NCBI RefSeq assembly: GCF_011326755.1
Contig: NZ_JAAOIE010000008.1
Coordinates: 41,652-105,651, forward strand
From: Cochlodiniinecator piscidefendens
GTDB lineage: Bacteria; Pseudomonadota; Alphaproteobacteria; Rhodobacterales; Rhodobacteraceae
Length of the DNA stretch: 64,000 nucleotides
Direction: 5' to 3'
This document shows, piece by piece, positions 16,878-25,332 of this stretch. The position numbers and the translations under genes are program-made. The notes below the pieces were generated by a model that saw only the letters and a list, made by a program, of their open reading frames with translations, was not told the origin of the DNA and made no database searches. Numbering within the stretch: position 1 is the first letter of the stretch; each line of letters opens with the position of its first letter.

Positions 16878-18044
16878 ATGAAGCAAACGCACACAACATC
16901 TGGCGCCAACGCCGAACGTTCCCGCGCCCATAATCGACGCGTGGTGATGGGCAAAATTCATAGCGCACACGAAATAGGACGCGCCGAAATTGCGCGGGCA
17001 TCTGGGCTTACCACTCAGACAGTTTCTAATATTATCGCGGAACTTGAAACCGAAGGTTATCTAAGGGAAGCTGGTCGCAGGGTCCAAGGGCGCGGCTTAC
17101 CCGCCGTGCAATATAGTATCAACGCCAGCGGAGGGTATGCCTTAGGAATAGAGGTGCGGCCAACTGCGTTATTTGCCGCGATCCTAGACCTTGGCGGAAC
17201 AAACGTCGCCACTTGGCGGCTCCCTCTAAGCAAAGCGACGCCAGACGAAACATTATGCACGCTCGAACATTTAATGCTTGATGTAAAACGAACAGTGCAG
17301 CCCGAACGGATTATTGGTGCTGGCATAGCCATGCCCGGCCCATTTGGCCGCACTGGCTTAAGCGGATCAGCCCATGATTTACCCGGATGGGAAGATAAAG
17401 ATCTGACCAAATTATTCAGCGAAGCGCTCGAGCTTCCTGTTCAGATCGAAAATGATGCCAATGCAGCTGCAATGGCAGAGCGCGTCACTGGCGTGGCAAA
17501 AGGCCTATCGACATACGCCTATCTATATTTTGGAACGGGTCTTGGCCTTGGATTGGTCAGCCAAGGTCAATTAATTGCAGGGGCGTTTGGCAACGCAGGC
17601 GAAATTGGGCAATTGCCGGTCAATCTAGACGGCACGATAGCCCAGCTCGAAAGCGTCGCAAGCCGGTCCTCCATTCAACGCCACATGAACAATGCTGGAA
17701 TAGACGTCAGCGAAATGGATACACTTGATACACTTCATGCGGCCCAAAGCCCCGCTCTTTCAAGCTGGACGGAACAAGCCGCAAAAGCATTGGGGCAGGC
17801 TGTTGCTATCATTGAAAATCTTTTTGATCCACAAGCCGTCATTTTAGGTGGCGCAATGCCAAGCGGGCTTCTCAAAGACATCACCAGCAAAATTCCCTTA
17901 AATGTTGCCAGCGTATCTCACCGACCAGATGCGCCTCATGATCGTGTGATATTGGGGCAATGCGGACGGCTCACCGCAACGAACGGCGCAGCTTCGCTTG
18001 TACTCAATCGCGTTTATACACCTGTATTTGGCCCAGCAGCCTAA
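16878..18044 (+). CDS. ROK-family transcriptional regulator
   Basis: 388 residues. An N-terminal winged helix (EIARASGLTTQTVSNIIAEL, about residues 36-55) precedes a ROK sugar-kinase-like domain with LDLGGTNVATWRL and the repressor-type segment FGTGLGLGLVSQGQLIAGAFGNAGEIGQL. The classic ROK zinc cluster CxCGxxGC is not seen. It diverges from the importer-lyase-kinase operon and is followed 19 bp later by the PIG-L gene on the same strand. It probably senses the imported sugar or its phosphate and controls both arms. Confidence 0.88.
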   Translation: MKQTHTTSGANAERSRAHNRRVVMGKIHSAHEIGRAEIARASGLTTQTVSNIIAELETEGYLREAGRRVQGRGLPAVQYSINASGGYALGIEVRPTALFAAILDLGGTNVATWRLPLSKATPDETLCTLEHLMLDVKRTVQPERIIGAGIAMPGPFGRTGLSGSAHDLPGWEDKDLTKLFSEALELPVQIENDANAAAMAERVTGVAKGLSTYAYLYFGTGLGLGLVSQGQLIAGAFGNAGEIGQLPVNLDGTIAQLESVASRSSIQRHMNNAGIDVSEMDTLDTLHAAQSPALSSWTEQAAKALGQAVAIIENLFDPQAVILGGAMPSGLLKDITSKIPLNVASVSHRPDAPHDRVILGQCGRLTATNGAASLVLNRVYTPVFGPAA

Positions 18045-18063
18045 TCCAAGCCTAGGATATAAA

Positions 18064-20409
18064 ATGCCTCTTTCGGATCAAAAACGGGTCAAGGAACAAC
18101 GCCTGCAACCCCGTATTGTAACCCTTTGGCGGAAGCTCTCTGCACTAAAGTCCGTTGCGAAATTCATGAACTCAGGCGCCCACCCTGACGACGAAACCTC
18201 TGCGATGTTGGCTGCAATGACTTGGCGTGACGGAATTGACATTTCTTATGTATGCTCCACCCGCGGCGAAGGCGGACAAAACGATATTGGCGTTGAAACC
18301 GGGGCCGCATTGGGTGCCTTGCGCACCGCTGAAATGGAACGCGCCTGCGATGTACTCGGGCTGCGCATGTATTGGCTTGGATATACACCAGATGACACGT
18401 TGACAGATTTCGGGTTTTCAAAATCTGGCGTTGAAACCCTGTCAAAGTGGGGCCGCGATCGCACTTTGCATCGCTTAGTAACCGCAATTCGAATGGAGTG
18501 CCCGGATATTTTATGCCCGACATTTCTGGATATTCCCGGACAGCATGGCCATCACCGCGCCATGACCGAAGCCGCGCTTGAGGCTTTTGATCTCGCGGCT
18601 GATCCAAACTATGTCACAGATGAATTATCTCCGTGGAAAATAAGCAAACTCTATCTTCCCGCATGGTCCGGTGCCGGGGACGCTTACGATGATGATCTCC
18701 CTCCTCCCCCGGCGACACTGACCTTTGACGCTAGCGGCCAAGATCCTGTCACAGGTTGGAGCTTTGAACAGATCGGCCAGCATTCGCGCGTTTGTCACGC
18801 AACCCAAGGCATGGGGCGGTGGGTTCCAGCGGGATCAGAACGCAACTGGCCGCTTCACTTGGCAAAAACGCGCGTGGGCGGCCCAGATGACACCCTACTT
18901 TCCGGCATTCCTCAAACATTAGCCGATTTTGCAGATGGGTCTGACGCACCCTTACTCGCCCATGCGCAAGAAGCTGTTGAAATGGCAACTAAATCTTTTC
19001 CAGATACGGACAAAATCATCGAACATGCACTGGATGCCTTTGCGGCTTTGAGCGAAGTGCAAAAAACCGGAACTAACCCGCACATTCAGCGTATAGAGCG
19101 CAAAATTGAGCAATTATCAGAAGTCGTGATGATTGCCGCTGGTGCCGAGGTTATCCCCCGCTTTGACCAAGATGAACTGCACCCAGGCGACCAAACGGCC
19201 CTATCTGTCGAAATCCGCAAGGGCACTGCTGACTCGATTACAACGACAGCAGTATTGCCTGAGGGCTGGGATATTGACGGCGACACGGCGACTATTTCCG
19301 ATACAGCGGCCCTTAGCGATCCTTACCCTTCCGTCTATCTTCCCGGCGCGCCAATCGCGCCATATGTGAACACATATATTTCGCTCAAAGGCCAAACAAT
19401 CACTGTGCCAATGCGCCTAGAACAAACTCCTCTCGTTCTGCCAACGTACAGCGCCAGCATCACACCTGACGTGTCGGTCCTCAACTCCAGAGCGCAGCAG
19501 CGCACAGTAAATGTCACACTTCAAGACATCACACCCGAAGGCGCCGAGCCCAGCTTTGACCTCCCCAAAGGATGGCATGCCCAACGCACCCAAACGGGCT
19601 TTGCCCTAACTGCACCTGCGGATCAACACGCAGATACGGTGGATCATCTTCAATTGCGGCTGAATGGTAAAATCGCACATACCATCACCCGGTTGACCCA
19701 TGACCACACCGCGCGCCGCGCCCTGATCACGCCTACCGTTCTGAAAATCCTCAGCGTCACATGTGAACTTCCCAACAGTCGGATCGGCTATATGGGCGCA
19801 CAGCGTGACACGGCCGATCATTGGTTAAATGCGATCGGATGCGATATCACAGCAGTATCGGACGACGATCTGCTGTCGGATGCTGTCCTCGCCCAATTTG
19901 ACACGCTACTGATCGGCATTTTTGCCATGCGGTTTCGTCAAAAATTATCTGCGCAAATGCCTCGCATCCATAAATGGGTCGAAGCCGGCGGCACGCTTGT
20001 CACGCTATATCACCGACCATGGGACAATTGGGATTCTGCAACGACGCCCCCACGCCATCTTGAAATCGGAAAACCGAGTCTGCGGTGGCGCGTGACGAAT
20101 GAAAACGCAGAAGTCACCGTTACCCATCCCCATGCAGTTTTGACCACACCAAATAAAATAAGCCCCCAAGATTGGGACGGTTGGCACAAAGAGCGCGGGC
20201 TATATTTTGCCAAAGACTGGGCTGATGACTATATCGCCCCTCTGTCCATGCATGACCCGGACGAAGCGCCGCTCAACGGCGCATTGCTTGTTGCTGATAT
20301 CGGCGCAGGGCGCCATGTCCATACGTCACTGATCCTGCATCATCAAATGGCATCATTAACGCCCGGTGCGTTCCGGTTGATGGCCAATTTGTTGAACAAA
20401 CGGGAATGA
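18064..20409 (+). CDS. PIG-L (LmbE-like) deacetylase fused to C-terminal GATase-like domain
   Basis: 781 residues from ATG 18064, after the regulator stop; no signal peptide, so probably cytoplasmic. The N-terminal PIG-L domain (about 30-280) has the zinc motif AHPDDE (about 39-44) and a second His cluster GQHGHHRAM (about 160), both typical of N-acetylglucosaminyl deacetylases such as MshB/BshB. A middle beta-rich region (about 360-560) looks like two Ig/NEW3-type modules. The C-terminus (about 570-781) resembles a class I glutamine-amidotransferase/ThuA-like fold (ILSVTCELPNSRIGYMGAQ; HKWVEAGGTLVTLYHRP), with no evident catalytic Cys. Most PIG-L enzymes are about 220-300 residues. It probably removes an N-acyl group from the imported compound. 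Confidence 0.82.
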   Translation: MPLSDQKRVKEQRLQPRIVTLWRKLSALKSVAKFMNSGAHPDDETSAMLAAMTWRDGIDISYVCSTRGEGGQNDIGVETGAALGALRTAEMERACDVLGLRMYWLGYTPDDTLTDFGFSKSGVETLSKWGRDRTLHRLVTAIRMECPDILCPTFLDIPGQHGHHRAMTEAALEAFDLAADPNYVTDELSPWKISKLYLPAWSGAGDAYDDDLPPPPATLTFDASGQDPVTGWSFEQIGQHSRVCHATQGMGRWVPAGSERNWPLHLAKTRVGGPDDTLLSGIPQTLADFADGSDAPLLAHAQEAVEMATKSFPDTDKIIEHALDAFAALSEVQKTGTNPHIQRIERKIEQLSEVVMIAAGAEVIPRFDQDELHPGDQTALSVEIRKGTADSITTTAVLPEGWDIDGDTATISDTAALSDPYPSVYLPGAPIAPYVNTYISLKGQTITVPMRLEQTPLVLPTYSASITPDVSVLNSRAQQRTVNVTLQDITPEGAEPSFDLPKGWHAQRTQTGFALTAPADQHADTVDHLQLRLNGKIAHTITRLTHDHTARRALITPTVLKILSVTCELPNSRIGYMGAQRDTADHWLNAIGCDITAVSDDDLLSDAVLAQFDTLLIGIFAMRFRQKLSAQMPRIHKWVEAGGTLVTLYHRPWDNWDSATTPPRHLEIGKPSLRWRVTNENAEVTVTHPHAVLTTPNKISPQDWDGWHKERGLYFAKDWADDYIAPLSMHDPDEAPLNGALLVADIGAGRHVHTSLILHHQMASLTPGAFRLMANLLNKRE

Positions 20410-20439
20410 TCACTCTTGATTTAATCTCTAAATCATGAT

Positions 20440-20453
20440 TGTTAGCGCTAACA
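20440..20453. promoter_or_regulatory. LacI/GalR-type palindrome before edd
   Basis: A perfect 14-bp palindrome, TGTTAGCGCTAACA, 31 bp before the edd start codon, matching the general LacI/GalR operator form with a central CG. It differs from the inositol operators, and no matching LacI gene is adjacent, so the factor is probably encoded elsewhere. Confidence 0.7.
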
Positions 20454-20484
20454 GTGATCCAAGCCAACCCGCAAGGACCAAATA

Positions 20485-22293
20485 ATGCGCCTGCATAAAA
20501 CGATATCCGACGTCACCAACCGCATCATCACACGAAGTGCGCCGACCCGCTCTGCGTACCTTGCCCGTATGCGCGATGCAGAATCCAAAGGCCCCGCGCG
20601 CGCGCATCTATGCTGTAGTGGACAAGCCCATGCCTACGCTGCCACTGGCAATGACAAAGGCGCGCTTACGGAGTGCAAATCTGGAAATCTCGGCATTGTC
20701 ACCGCTTATAATGACATGCTGTCTGCCCACCAACCCTTTGAACGCTATCCTGACCTGATCCGCAACGCGGCACGCGATATTGGCGGCACAGCCCAAGTTG
20801 CGGGCGGTGTACCCGCCATGTGTGATGGCGTCACCCAAGGCGAAGCGGGCATGGAACTGAGCCTGTTTTCTCGCGATGTGATCGCAATGTCCGTCGGTGT
20901 AGCCCTCAGCCATAATACTTTTGATGCCGCGGTGTTTTTGGGGGTCTGCGATAAGATTGTTCCCGGCTTGGTCATTGCGGCGCAAAGCTTTGGCCATTTG
21001 CCAGCGGTTTTCCTACCGGCGGGCCCTATGACCAGTGGGCTGTCAAATGATGAAAAGGCCAAAGTACGCCAGAAATTCGCAACCGGCGAAGTTGGGCGCG
21101 ATGCGCTCATGGCGGCAGAAAGTGCGGCTTACCACGGTCCCGGCACCTGCACCTTTTATGGCACCGCCAATACCAACCAGATGTTAATGGAATTTATGGG
21201 CCTTCACCTGCCCGGTTCCAGCTTTGTTTCCCCAAACACACCCTTGCGCGACGCCCTTACCATCGAAGGGGCAAAACGCGCCCTCAACCTAAGCGCATTG
21301 GGCGAGAATTACACGCCGGTGTGCGATATCTTAGATGAACGGGCCTTTGTAAACGGGATCGTTGGGCTAAACGCGACGGGCGGATCAACAAACCTGCTGA
21401 TCCACTTAATCGCGATGGCCCAAGCAGGCGGGATCATTTTAGACTGGCAGGATTTTTCTGACCTCTCCGACATCACCCCCCTGATGGCACGGGTCTATCC
21501 AAATGGCTTGGCAGATGTGAACCATTTCCATGCGGCAGGCGGTTTGGGCTACTTGATCGGTGATTTGCTAAACGCAGGGCTTTTACACCCGGACACTAAA
21601 ACCATCGCCGGTGTTGGACTGCATCACTACACCCAAGAGCCCCAGCTTAGCGGAGACACCCTAAAGTGGATCGGCGGCGCAGGCCAAAGCCTAAATGATG
21701 CTATTTTGCGCCCGGCGTCTAACCCGTTCCAAACCACAGGTGGATTAAAACGCCTTACGGGCGCACTTGGGAATTCAGTCATAAAAATTTCCGCCGTCGC
21801 ACGCGAACATCAATACATCGAAGCCCCGGTTCGGGTATTTCACGACCAAGACGCCGTAAAGGATGCCTTCAAAGCAGGCGAATTCACCGGTGATGTTATT
21901 GTCGTTGTTCGGTTCCAAGGTCCCAAGGCAAACGGTATGCCTGAACTGCACAGCCTCACGCCGATGCTGGGGATTTTGCAGGGTCGCGGGCTAAAGGTCG
22001 CTTTGGTCACAGATGGGCGCATGTCTGGGGCATCGGGACGTGTGCCCGCCGCCATTCACGTCAGCCCCGAGGCCTTAGACGGCGGGATGATTGCCAAGCT
22101 CGAAGACGGCGACGTTCTAAGACTCGATGCTGTGAACGGCACACTCGATGTTCTCACGGGTGGCATCAATGATCGCCTTGCCGCATCTGCAGACCTAAGC
22201 GCTAACGAACATGGCACGGGCCGCGATCTTTTCTCTGTGTTTCGCCGTGCTGTTTCTTCTGCCGAAACCGGCGCAACTGTATTCGGAGTTTAA
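20485..22293 (+). CDS. edd: 6-phosphogluconate dehydratase (Entner-Doudoroff)
   Basis: 602 residues, IlvD/Edd family Fe-S dehydratase that converts 6-phosphogluconate to KDPG. Family blocks seen are [20 protein letters not shown] (Fe-S cysteine), [36 protein letters not shown] (second cysteine) and [20 protein letters not shown] near the C-terminus. AAGGA precedes the ATG by 8 nt. It is followed 3 bp later by eda, so the two Entner-Doudoroff steps are co-transcribed. A LacI-type palindrome lies in the short promoter region. In-frame extra length over IlvD supports Edd. Confidence 0.94.
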   Translation: MRLHKTISDVTNRIITRSAPTRSAYLARMRDAESKGPARAHLCCSGQAHAYAATGNDKGALTECKSGNLGIVTAYNDMLSAHQPFERYPDLIRNAARDIGGTAQVAGGVPAMCDGVTQGEAGMELSLFSRDVIAMSVGVALSHNTFDAAVFLGVCDKIVPGLVIAAQSFGHLPAVFLPAGPMTSGLSNDEKAKVRQKFATGEVGRDALMAAESAAYHGPGTCTFYGTANTNQMLMEFMGLHLPGSSFVSPNTPLRDALTIEGAKRALNLSALGENYTPVCDILDERAFVNGIVGLNATGGSTNLLIHLIAMAQAGGIILDWQDFSDLSDITPLMARVYPNGLADVNHFHAAGGLGYLIGDLLNAGLLHPDTKTIAGVGLHHYTQEPQLSGDTLKWIGGAGQSLNDAILRPASNPFQTTGGLKRLTGALGNSVIKISAVAREHQYIEAPVRVFHDQDAVKDAFKAGEFTGDVIVVVRFQGPKANGMPELHSLTPMLGILQGRGLKVALVTDGRMSGASGRVPAAIHVSPEALDGGMIAKLEDGDVLRLDAVNGTLDVLTGGINDRLAASADLSANEHGTGRDLFSVFRRAVSSAETGATVFGV

Positions 22294-22296
22294 ATC

Positions 22297-22938
22297 ATGA
22301 CACCAGCCCAAAGCACACAAAAAACCCGCGCCATTTGCGCCCTTGCCCCGATTGTTCCGGTTCTGGTTGTTCACGACGCAGACAAAGCGCGCGGTTTGGC
22401 CGACGCATTGGTCGCAGGTGGATTACCCGCATTAGAGGTCACGCTTCGGACGCCTGCCGCTTTAGACGTCATACGCGAAATGGCCAACATCCCCGGTGCC
22501 CATGTCGGAGCTGGCACGCTGATCACCCCCGAAGATGTAATCGCAGCAAAAAACGCTGGCGCAACTTTTGGTGTATCTCCCGGCGCAACCGAGCGATTAA
22601 TCGACGCCTGCGAAGACGCGGATTTACCGCTGCTCCCCGGCGCTGCAACGGCTTCGGAAGCAATGCGTTTGGCAGAGCGTGGCTACACGATGCAGAAATT
22701 TTTTCCCGCCGAAGCGTCAGGCGGCGCGCCCGCCCTAAAGGCAATCGGTGCCCCCCTGCCCCACATCACATTTTGCCCAACCGGGGGCGTAAGCTCTGAA
22801 AACGCATTATCTTATCTTAGCTTGTCAAATGTTCTGTGCGCAGGCGGTAGCTGGGTCGCCCCCGCCGGGCTGGTCGATGCAGAGCGATGGGATGATATTC
22901 GCACACTTGCGTTAGCCGCATCCCAATTGGGTCGTTAA
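22297..22938 (+). CDS. eda: KDPG aldolase
   Basis: 213 residues, class I aldolase that splits 2-keto-3-deoxy-6-phosphogluconate into pyruvate and glyceraldehyde-3-phosphate. Seen are IVPVLVVHDADKARGLADAL at the N-terminus, GGLPALEVTLRTPAAL with the catalytic Glu, and the Schiff-base lysine in YTMQKFFPAE (about 133). The C-terminal phosphate loop is FCPTGGVSSENALSYL. It is coupled to edd and ends in a 4-bp convergent overlap with the sensor kinase gene. Confidence 0.94.
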   Translation: MTPAQSTQKTRAICALAPIVPVLVVHDADKARGLADALVAGGLPALEVTLRTPAALDVIREMANIPGAHVGAGTLITPEDVIAAKNAGATFGVSPGATERLIDACEDADLPLLPGAATASEAMRLAERGYTMQKFFPAEASGGAPALKAIGAPLPHITFCPTGGVSSENALSYLSLSNVLCAGGSWVAPAGLVDAERWDDIRTLALAASQLGR

Positions 22939-24389
22939 CCCCACTGCCGACAAAAATGCAAAACGGCGCGCAGTCCCTGAGGATATCGTTCAAAACTCAG
23001 GGTACCGCCGTGCTGGCGGGCAATGGTTGATACAATGGTCAAGCCTAGTCCAACCCCATCAATCAAACCCGCATTTTCACCCCGTTGAAACGGGCCGGTC
23101 AATTGGTTCAATGCGTCCTCAGATAACGTGGTGCATTCATCTTCGACAATGATCGAAGCCATTGAAGAATTTGCCTCGACCGAAACCGTGGCCGTGCGAC
23201 CATATTTTAAAGCATTATCAATCAAGTTTGACAAAGCACGTTGTAACGAAATCGGCCGCCCTGACACCAGCACCCGCCGCGCGTCATCCGTTGGCATTTT
23301 CAGCTGGGCACTCCCAATGCCAAACACGGATCGGCTTTTATCAATAACCTGCGTATCACGCTGGATAAAACGTACGGGTTTTCCAACATCTTCGTAATCC
23401 GCGACCACAGCTTCGGCCAACGAAGTAAGGGAAAGCTGCACCGGTTCCTCAGCGCTGATTTCCGCGTGCGTATACGTTAAAACGCTCTCGATCATCCCAG
23501 TCATTTGATCAAGGTCGGATTCGAGTTTTGTCCGTAAATCTTCGTCCTCGATCAGCGCCGCGCGCAATCGAAGCCGAGCTGCCGGCGTACCCAAATCGTG
23601 ACTAACCCCTGACAAGACCAACGCGCGCTGTTGCAGATTATCACGCTCTATATCCAGATAATCGTTCACCGTTCTCACAATATCACGCAGTTCCTGCGGG
23701 CCCTCTTCGCGCAGAGGGTCATGGCGCCCTAAACGCCCGCGGTTCTTTAGCTCATTCGCAAATCCAGTAAAATACGACGCTGTCTCTGAAACCTGTGACA
23801 GACAAATGCCAACTCCAACCACGAGCAACAACAAAGCCAGCAATCGGTTGTCGCGCGGGGCAGCGCCACAGCCCCAAACCCCATTCCCGTCGATCCGCAT
23901 CCATCCCCTTTGATCAAGACGGGCATAAACGATTGGCTCGCTGCAATAATTGGCCAACAGCTTAGTAATATTGCCGAGCTGAGCATTCAGATTGCCAGCC
24001 CGATCAGATGCGATACCTGACACCGGATATCGCATATCAGCCGAGACAATGTGCAACTGCAATCGTGACCCGACCAAATGAGGCGCAGGTTCGGTGAACA
24101 CAGACATCGACGTGATATGTGCAGCGCGCCCGGTGGTCAAAGGTAGCGGAACGGGATCACCCCCGACAGAAATTTCGGATGCAGACAATGGCGTAACCTG
24201 CACACCAGAGGGTGGCGGGCTATCTGCAAGCAATGTATCGTATAACTGTAATCCTGTCGTATAAGCGGTGTTAAGATGTGTTTGCCATGCCGCCTGCGAA
24301 GCCATCCAAATCCAGGTCACCGCGATACCGATGAACAGTGATCCAATGCTCCAGACAACGCCGTAATTGCGTAAGCGAAACCTACCCAT
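22935..24389 (-). CDS. Sensor histidine kinase of the glucose locus
   Basis: 484 residues. There is one N-terminal membrane segment (about 14-32), a periplasmic domain of about 150 residues, and a second membrane segment (RLLALLLLVVGVGICLSQV). The H-box follows as GVSHDLGTPAARLRLRAAL. The ATP-binding domain has the N-box LSNLIDNALKYG and G-box GVGLGLTIVSTIARQHGG. The start overlaps the response regulator stop by 8 bp, so the pair is coupled. By position it resembles the GtrS/GltR-type pair that controls glucose uptake and Entner-Doudoroff genes in pseudomonads; the ligand is inferred. Confidence 0.88.
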   Translation of the reverse strand: MGRFRLRNYGVVWSIGSLFIGIAVTWIWMASQAAWQTHLNTAYTTGLQLYDTLLADSPPPSGVQVTPLSASEISVGGDPVPLPLTTGRAAHITSMSVFTEPAPHLVGSRLQLHIVSADMRYPVSGIASDRAGNLNAQLGNITKLLANYCSEPIVYARLDQRGWMRIDGNGVWGCGAAPRDNRLLALLLLVVGVGICLSQVSETASYFTGFANELKNRGRLGRHDPLREEGPQELRDIVRTVNDYLDIERDNLQQRALVLSGVSHDLGTPAARLRLRAALIEDEDLRTKLESDLDQMTGMIESVLTYTHAEISAEEPVQLSLTSLAEAVVADYEDVGKPVRFIQRDTQVIDKSRSVFGIGSAQLKMPTDDARRVLVSGRPISLQRALSNLIDNALKYGRTATVSVEANSSMASIIVEDECTTLSEDALNQLTGPFQRGENAGLIDGVGLGLTIVSTIARQHGGTLSFERYPQGLRAVLHFCRQWG

Positions 24390-25122
24390 CGCTCACGACC
24401 ACATCGACGGCAAACACATACCCCACACCACGTTCTGTGCGCAGAAAATCTGGCTCTTTTGGGTTCTTTTCTATCTTTGAGCGTAAACGTCCAACCAGCA
24501 CATCAATTGCCCGGCTTTCACTGCTTTCCAAAGCCGCCGCTGGATCACGGGCCACATTTAAGGCATCCGCGATTTCTTCGCGTGTCAGCGGGATATGCGG
24601 ATTGGCCAACAGGACCTTTAGTAGGTTGGTTTCGCGTTTTGACAGCGTCACCTGAAACCCGTCTGGTGCACTGATTGTGTCTTTCTTTCCATCATAACGC
24701 CAACCGCCAAATTGATAGACCGATGTATTGCGGCGATAACTTAAGGACGCAGACCGCCTGCCACGTCGCAACACGGCCTTAACCCGAGCAAGCAGCAAAC
24801 TAGGGTTAAACGGTTTGGCGATATAGTCGTCCGCGCCCACCTCATACCCGGCCATTCTATGGTGATCCGCAGATAACGCAGACACAAGTATGATCGGCAC
24901 ATCTTGTTCGCTGCGCAAACGATTGCAAATATCTACCCCGTTCTCGGTGCCCAACATGACGTCCAATAAAACGAGGTCAATCCGCCCCGCGTCTAAGTGG
25001 TTCAGGATATCCTGTTCACTGGCCGCCGTTAAAACGAAAAACCCGTTGGTCCGCAAATACTGCGATAGCATTTGGCGCATTTCAGCGTCGTCATCTACGA
25101 CCATCAATCTGGAAATCGTCAT
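24382..25122 (-). CDS. OmpR-family response regulator
   Basis: 246 residues from ATG 25122; an ORF extending to 25236 adds an unlikely N-terminus. The receiver domain has the acidic pair in LMVVDDDAEM, the phospho-acceptor Asp in DLVLLDVMLG, and the Lys in DYIAKPFNP. The C-terminal winged helix has LSKRETNLLKVLLANP and RAIDVLVGRLRSKIE. It is upstream of and coupled to the sensor kinase. A series of GTAACA-like direct repeats lies in the promoter region shared with the glucose transporter and is its likely target. Confidence 0.9.
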   Translation of the reverse strand: MTISRLMVVDDDAEMRQMLSQYLRTNGFFVLTAASEQDILNHLDAGRIDLVLLDVMLGTENGVDICNRLRSEQDVPIILVSALSADHHRMAGYEVGADDYIAKPFNPSLLLARVKAVLRRGRRSASLSYRRNTSVYQFGGWRYDGKKDTISAPDGFQVTLSKRETNLLKVLLANPHIPLTREEIADALNVARDPAAALESSESRAIDVLVGRLRSKIEKNPKEPDFLRTERGVGYVFAVDVVVSDG

Positions 25123-25160
25123 TTGGTGCGCGTCCCTCAGGTCTGGTGCAGCATCCTCAT

Positions 25161-25207
25161 TGTAACACTGTGCAACAAAATCAACTCTATCGTAACAACA
25201 GGTAACA
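25161..25207. promoter_or_regulatory. Helically phased GTAACA repeats, likely response-regulator sites
   Basis: TGTAACA (25161), TGCAACA (25171), CGTAACA (25191) and GGTAACA (25201) are spaced 10, 20 and 10 bp, with a degenerate TCAACTC at 25181 filling the gap. Direct repeats at 10-11 bp are the usual OmpR/PhoB-family pattern. They lie 39 bp upstream of the regulator start and 125 bp upstream of the glucose binding-protein gene. Confidence 0.65.
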
Positions 25208-25332
25208 AAGCATCTGTTTTTTCCACTGCGTCCCACGCATATCCGCCATTACACATTTACAAGCCCTCCCCAACCAAGTGCAATGCCACCACCACATCAA
25301 ATTGATGGAAAACTCATTTCTGGGAGGGAATC

